Shown: piece after piece, positions 61,691 through 64,000 of the stretch | Layout of the letters: each line of letters begins with the position of its first letter | How positions within the stretch are numbered: position 1 is the first letter of the stretch | Origin: Henningerozyma blattae CBS 6284 | Lineage: Eukaryota > Ascomycota > Saccharomycetes > Saccharomycetales > Saccharomycetaceae | DNA: 64,000 nucleotides | Assembly: GCF_000315915.1 (NCBI RefSeq) | Contig: NC_020190.1 | Span: 62,001-126,000, forward strand | Direction of reading: 5' to 3' | Made by a program: the position numbers and the translations under genes | The notes under the pieces: generated by a model | Seen by the model: the letters and a program-made list of their open reading frames with translations, nothing else | What the model was told of the DNA's origin: nothing | Databases searched by the model: none

Positions 61691-63889
61691 ATGGTAGATA
61701 ATCATTCTTTCGAATCGACAGAGAATTTTGAAGATGATGATAAACCGATAACGATATTAGAAAGAAGTGAATCTTCAGAAGAGATTACCAATAGCACAAA
61801 ATCTCAGAATATAGCAAAAGTTTCAACCATATCTTCAAACAACTACCGAAACAGTAGTGAAATAAATCATATAGAGCAAAAGAATAATGAAAAATTTAAT
61901 ACAATTGAACATACTTCAACAGAAGGCACAAATCCAAAGTACGATACAACATATGAAGAATTTGATAGTAAAAGAATTATAAAAGAAATTGAAATTATGA
62001 AATCAGTTTATGATACATGGTATTTCCATGCACTACTATTATTTGGTGCATTTATTTGTTCTTACGGTTATAGTTTGGATAGTCGTGTTCGTCGTGTTTA
62101 TAAAACATATGCTGCCTCTTCGTATAAAAAGCATTCCTTAGTGTCTACCATCAATGTAATAGATTCAGTAGCATCTGCTACTTCACAAGTTGTATATTCT
62201 AGAGCCTCAGATATATTTGGTAGATTATCATTGCTTCTTGTTGCAATAATCTGTTACGTAGTAGGTACGATTATCCAATCCCAAGCATATGATATCCAAA
62301 GATATTGTGCAGGTTCCTTTTTTTATAATCTAGGGTATGTTGGTGTTTCTTTACTAATGACATTAATATTATCGGACTATTCTTCCCTAAAATGGAGATT
62401 TTTTTACCAAGCAATTTTAGCGTGGCCTAATATCATTAATGATTGGATTTCAGGTATCATAGTGGACAGGGCAAATCCAATTAAACATTGGTCTTGGGAC
62501 ATTGGCATGTGGGCATTTATTTTCCCATTATCTTGCATCCCAATCCTTTGTTGTTTAATCCATATGCAATGGTTAGCCTCACAAACAGATGAATGGAAAC
62601 AGTTGAAGAAAGGAAAAAGCTACTTTAAATATTATGGATATAAAGATTCTTTAATTGATATGTTTTGGAGATTTGATGTTGTTGGTGTAATTCTACTTGC
62701 TGCATTTATAGGACTTATTTTGATTCCATTGACATTAGCAGGTGGTACGAAGTCTCGATGGAGTGAGGGGAAATTGATTGCTCCCTTCGTAATTGGTTGT
62801 GTAATGGTTCCATGTTTTGCAATTTGGGAAAAATGGTTTGCAAAACACCCAATAATGCCTTGGAGATTAATAAAAGATCGTTCCATTTGGGCTGCCCTTA
62901 CACTTTCATTAGTATACAAGTTTGTATTCGCAGTGGCTCAGGATTATATGTATTCACTGTTGCTTGTGGCAGTAGATGAATCTATAAAATCTGCAACAAC
63001 TATTGGATTGATTCACTCATTTGTGTCTTCAGTGGGATCACCATTTTTCTCATATGGTACTACATTTGTTGGAAGATTAAAGCCATTTATTTTTCTTGGT
63101 ACATTACTGTATATGCTTTCTTTGGGGCTGCTCTATTATTATAGGGGTGGTAAATGGGCTCATTCTGGTATTATAGGTGCGCTATGTGTAGTGGGGGGGT
63201 TGCAGCTACTTTTTTTTATTACACCATTGACCGTTATTACTCAAGCATCTGTTTCTTCTGCAGATATGGCTAATGTGACTGCATTGATTCTAACTTTTGA
63301 TAATATAGGTACTGGAATTGGAGCTGCAGTCTCTGGGGCAATTTGGACACAAACACTATACAAGGAACTTTTCAAACGTATGAAAAATAAAACACTAGCA
63401 AAAAAGGCATATTCGTCGCCATTAAGTTTCATTGCAAATTATAGCTGGGGAACACCAGTAAGAAATATAATGGTTGAATCATATAGAAGTGTTCAAAGGT
63501 ATGAAATCATTGTTGCTATTAGCTTTTGTGCACCTTTAGTATTGCTAACTTTTGCACTGAGAGATATAAACCTAAACCGTTCTACGGATGCAGACTTGGA
63601 AGATGGGAAACATGTCAAAATGACTGACTCAGATCCCATTTTTGATTTCTTTGCTAACATTTTCAATAAAATATTCCACAGCTCACCAAGAGGAAAGAAA
63701 TCAGATAATTCAGATCAAGATAATTATAGTTCCAATAATGACATCCACTATATAAACGAAGAAGGCATTGAGTGTAAAAATAATGATAAAAATAACTACA
63801 TTGTTGAAAATCAATATTACAATAACTCGGAGTATCCCATGGAAGATCAAAGAAATCAAGTCTTTTTTAGTGAAGATAAAGAGAGATAG
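61691..63889 (+). CDS. ARN/GEX-family MFS transporter (siderophore-iron or glutathione/H+ exchange)
   Basis: 732 residues. A 14-helix major facilitator of the yeast siderophore-iron transporter family (Arn1, Arn2, Sit1/Arn3, Enb1, Gex1, Gex2). Membrane helices begin about residue 113 (WYFHALLLFGAFICSYGYSL). Family marks: DSRVRRVYKTYAASSY after helix 1, YSRASDIFGR (loop 2-3), DIGMWAFIFPLSCIP, LIPLTLAGG, AVSGAIWTQTLY, and WGTPVRNIMVESYRSVQRYE near the end. The siderophore or glutathione substrate cannot be told by eye. Oddities: a polar N-tail of about 110 residues and an Asn/Asp-rich C-tail of over 100 residues, so it is longer than S. cerevisiae members (about 615-640). An Aft1-type site upstream supports iron regulation. 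Confidence 0.85.
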   Translation: MVDNHSFESTENFEDDDKPITILERSESSEEITNSTKSQNIAKVSTISSNNYRNSSEINHIEQKNNEKFNTIEHTSTEGTNPKYDTTYEEFDSKRIIKEIEIMKSVYDTWYFHALLLFGAFICSYGYSLDSRVRRVYKTYAASSYKKHSLVSTINVIDSVASATSQVVYSRASDIFGRLSLLLVAIICYVVGTIIQSQAYDIQRYCAGSFFYNLGYVGVSLLMTLILSDYSSLKWRFFYQAILAWPNIINDWISGIIVDRANPIKHWSWDIGMWAFIFPLSCIPILCCLIHMQWLASQTDEWKQLKKGKSYFKYYGYKDSLIDMFWRFDVVGVILLAAFIGLILIPLTLAGGTKSRWSEGKLIAPFVIGCVMVPCFAIWEKWFAKHPIMPWRLIKDRSIWAALTLSLVYKFVFAVAQDYMYSLLLVAVDESIKSATTIGLIHSFVSSVGSPFFSYGTTFVGRLKPFIFLGTLLYMLSLGLLYYYRGGKWAHSGIIGALCVVGGLQLLFFITPLTVITQASVSSADMANVTALILTFDNIGTGIGAAVSGAIWTQTLYKELFKRMKNKTLAKKAYSSPLSFIANYSWGTPVRNIMVESYRSVQRYEIIVAISFCAPLVLLTFALRDINLNRSTDADLEDGKHVKMTDSDPIFDFFANIFNKIFHSSPRGKKSDNSDQDNYSSNNDIHYINEEGIECKNNDKNNYIVENQYYNNSEYPMEDQRNQVFFSEDKER

Positions 63890-64000
63890 GCTATGGTGTT
63901 GAACTAGATCAATTTTAGTCACATCAAAAGTTGATTAAAAATAATGAAAAGTATTACATTTTTTTGTTCCACTTACATATAATTCCAAAATTTTATTACA
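63890..64000. other. Transporter 3' flank to window end
   Basis: 111 bp with a T-run near 63,959-63,965. Nothing else seen. Confidence 0.5.

Overview
The window is a contiguous piece of an AT-rich budding-yeast nuclear chromosome (Saccharomycetaceae, standard genetic code, almost no introns), with one 100-N assembly gap at 51,678-51,777. Gene content points to a relative of Saccharomyces cerevisiae outside that genus, of the Tetrapisispora/Vanderwaltozyma/Kazachstania kind. The species is inferred only from base composition and gene order. Nearly every gene has a recognisable S. cerevisiae counterpart, and the gene order matters as much as the genes themselves.

Block A (1-21.2 kb) runs neutral trehalase (5' end cut by the window) - 3.8 kb gene-free region - ECM15 - divergent histone pair H2B/H2A - UTP20 - MCD1/SCC1 - MED2. 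In S. cerevisiae NTH2 and ECM15 flank centromere 2, and MCD1 and MED2 lie beside centromere 4, the duplicate of centromere 2. The mixed order is what a post-genome-duplication species (or a pre-duplication order) would show. The gene-free region has a candidate point centromere (about 2,495-2,719) and a solo LTR (4,956-5,407).

Block B (21.5-49.2 kb) runs COX13 - C2H2 zinc-finger gene (COM2/MSN2-like) - MPT5/PUF5 - inverted second copy of the same solo LTR - IME4 (m6A methyltransferase) - a small hydrophobic ORF (possible YGL194C-A) - GCN1 - MDS3/PMD1 kelch protein - YIP4. This matches the S. cerevisiae YGL178-YGL198 region interleaved with its duplicate near YER130-YER132, with several genes missing (RPS26, CDC55, HOS2).

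Breakpoint region (49.2-53.8 kb) separates blocks B and C. It holds an ATG-less ORF with a membrane segment, about 1.2 kb of higher-complexity relic-like DNA, tRNA-Lys(CUU), a perfect 173-bp inverted repeat on either side of the assembly gap, and 1.7 kb of AT-rich sequence.

Block C (53.8-60 kb) runs SRO7 - ARP7 (the YPR032W-YPR034W neighbourhood with HTS1 absent) - an unrecognised Pro/Asn/Ser-rich gene. The window ends with an ARN/GEX-family siderophore-iron or glutathione MFS transporter with long polar tails and an Aft1-type site upstream.

Most genes are housekeeping: chromatin (H2A, H2B, MCD1, ARP7), transcription (MED2, zinc finger), ribosome biogenesis (UTP20), translation and RNA control (GCN1, MPT5, IME4), trafficking (YIP4, SRO7), respiration (COX13) and pH/TOR signalling (MDS3). 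Promoter motifs fit the gene functions: PAC/RRPE before UTP20, an MCB before MCD1, histone UAS repeats between H2A and H2B, STREs before MPT5. I found no convincing new multi-gene system. The best leads are the candidate centromere, the inverted repeat at the gap, the STRE-rich GC block, and two small ORFs with unresolved starts.
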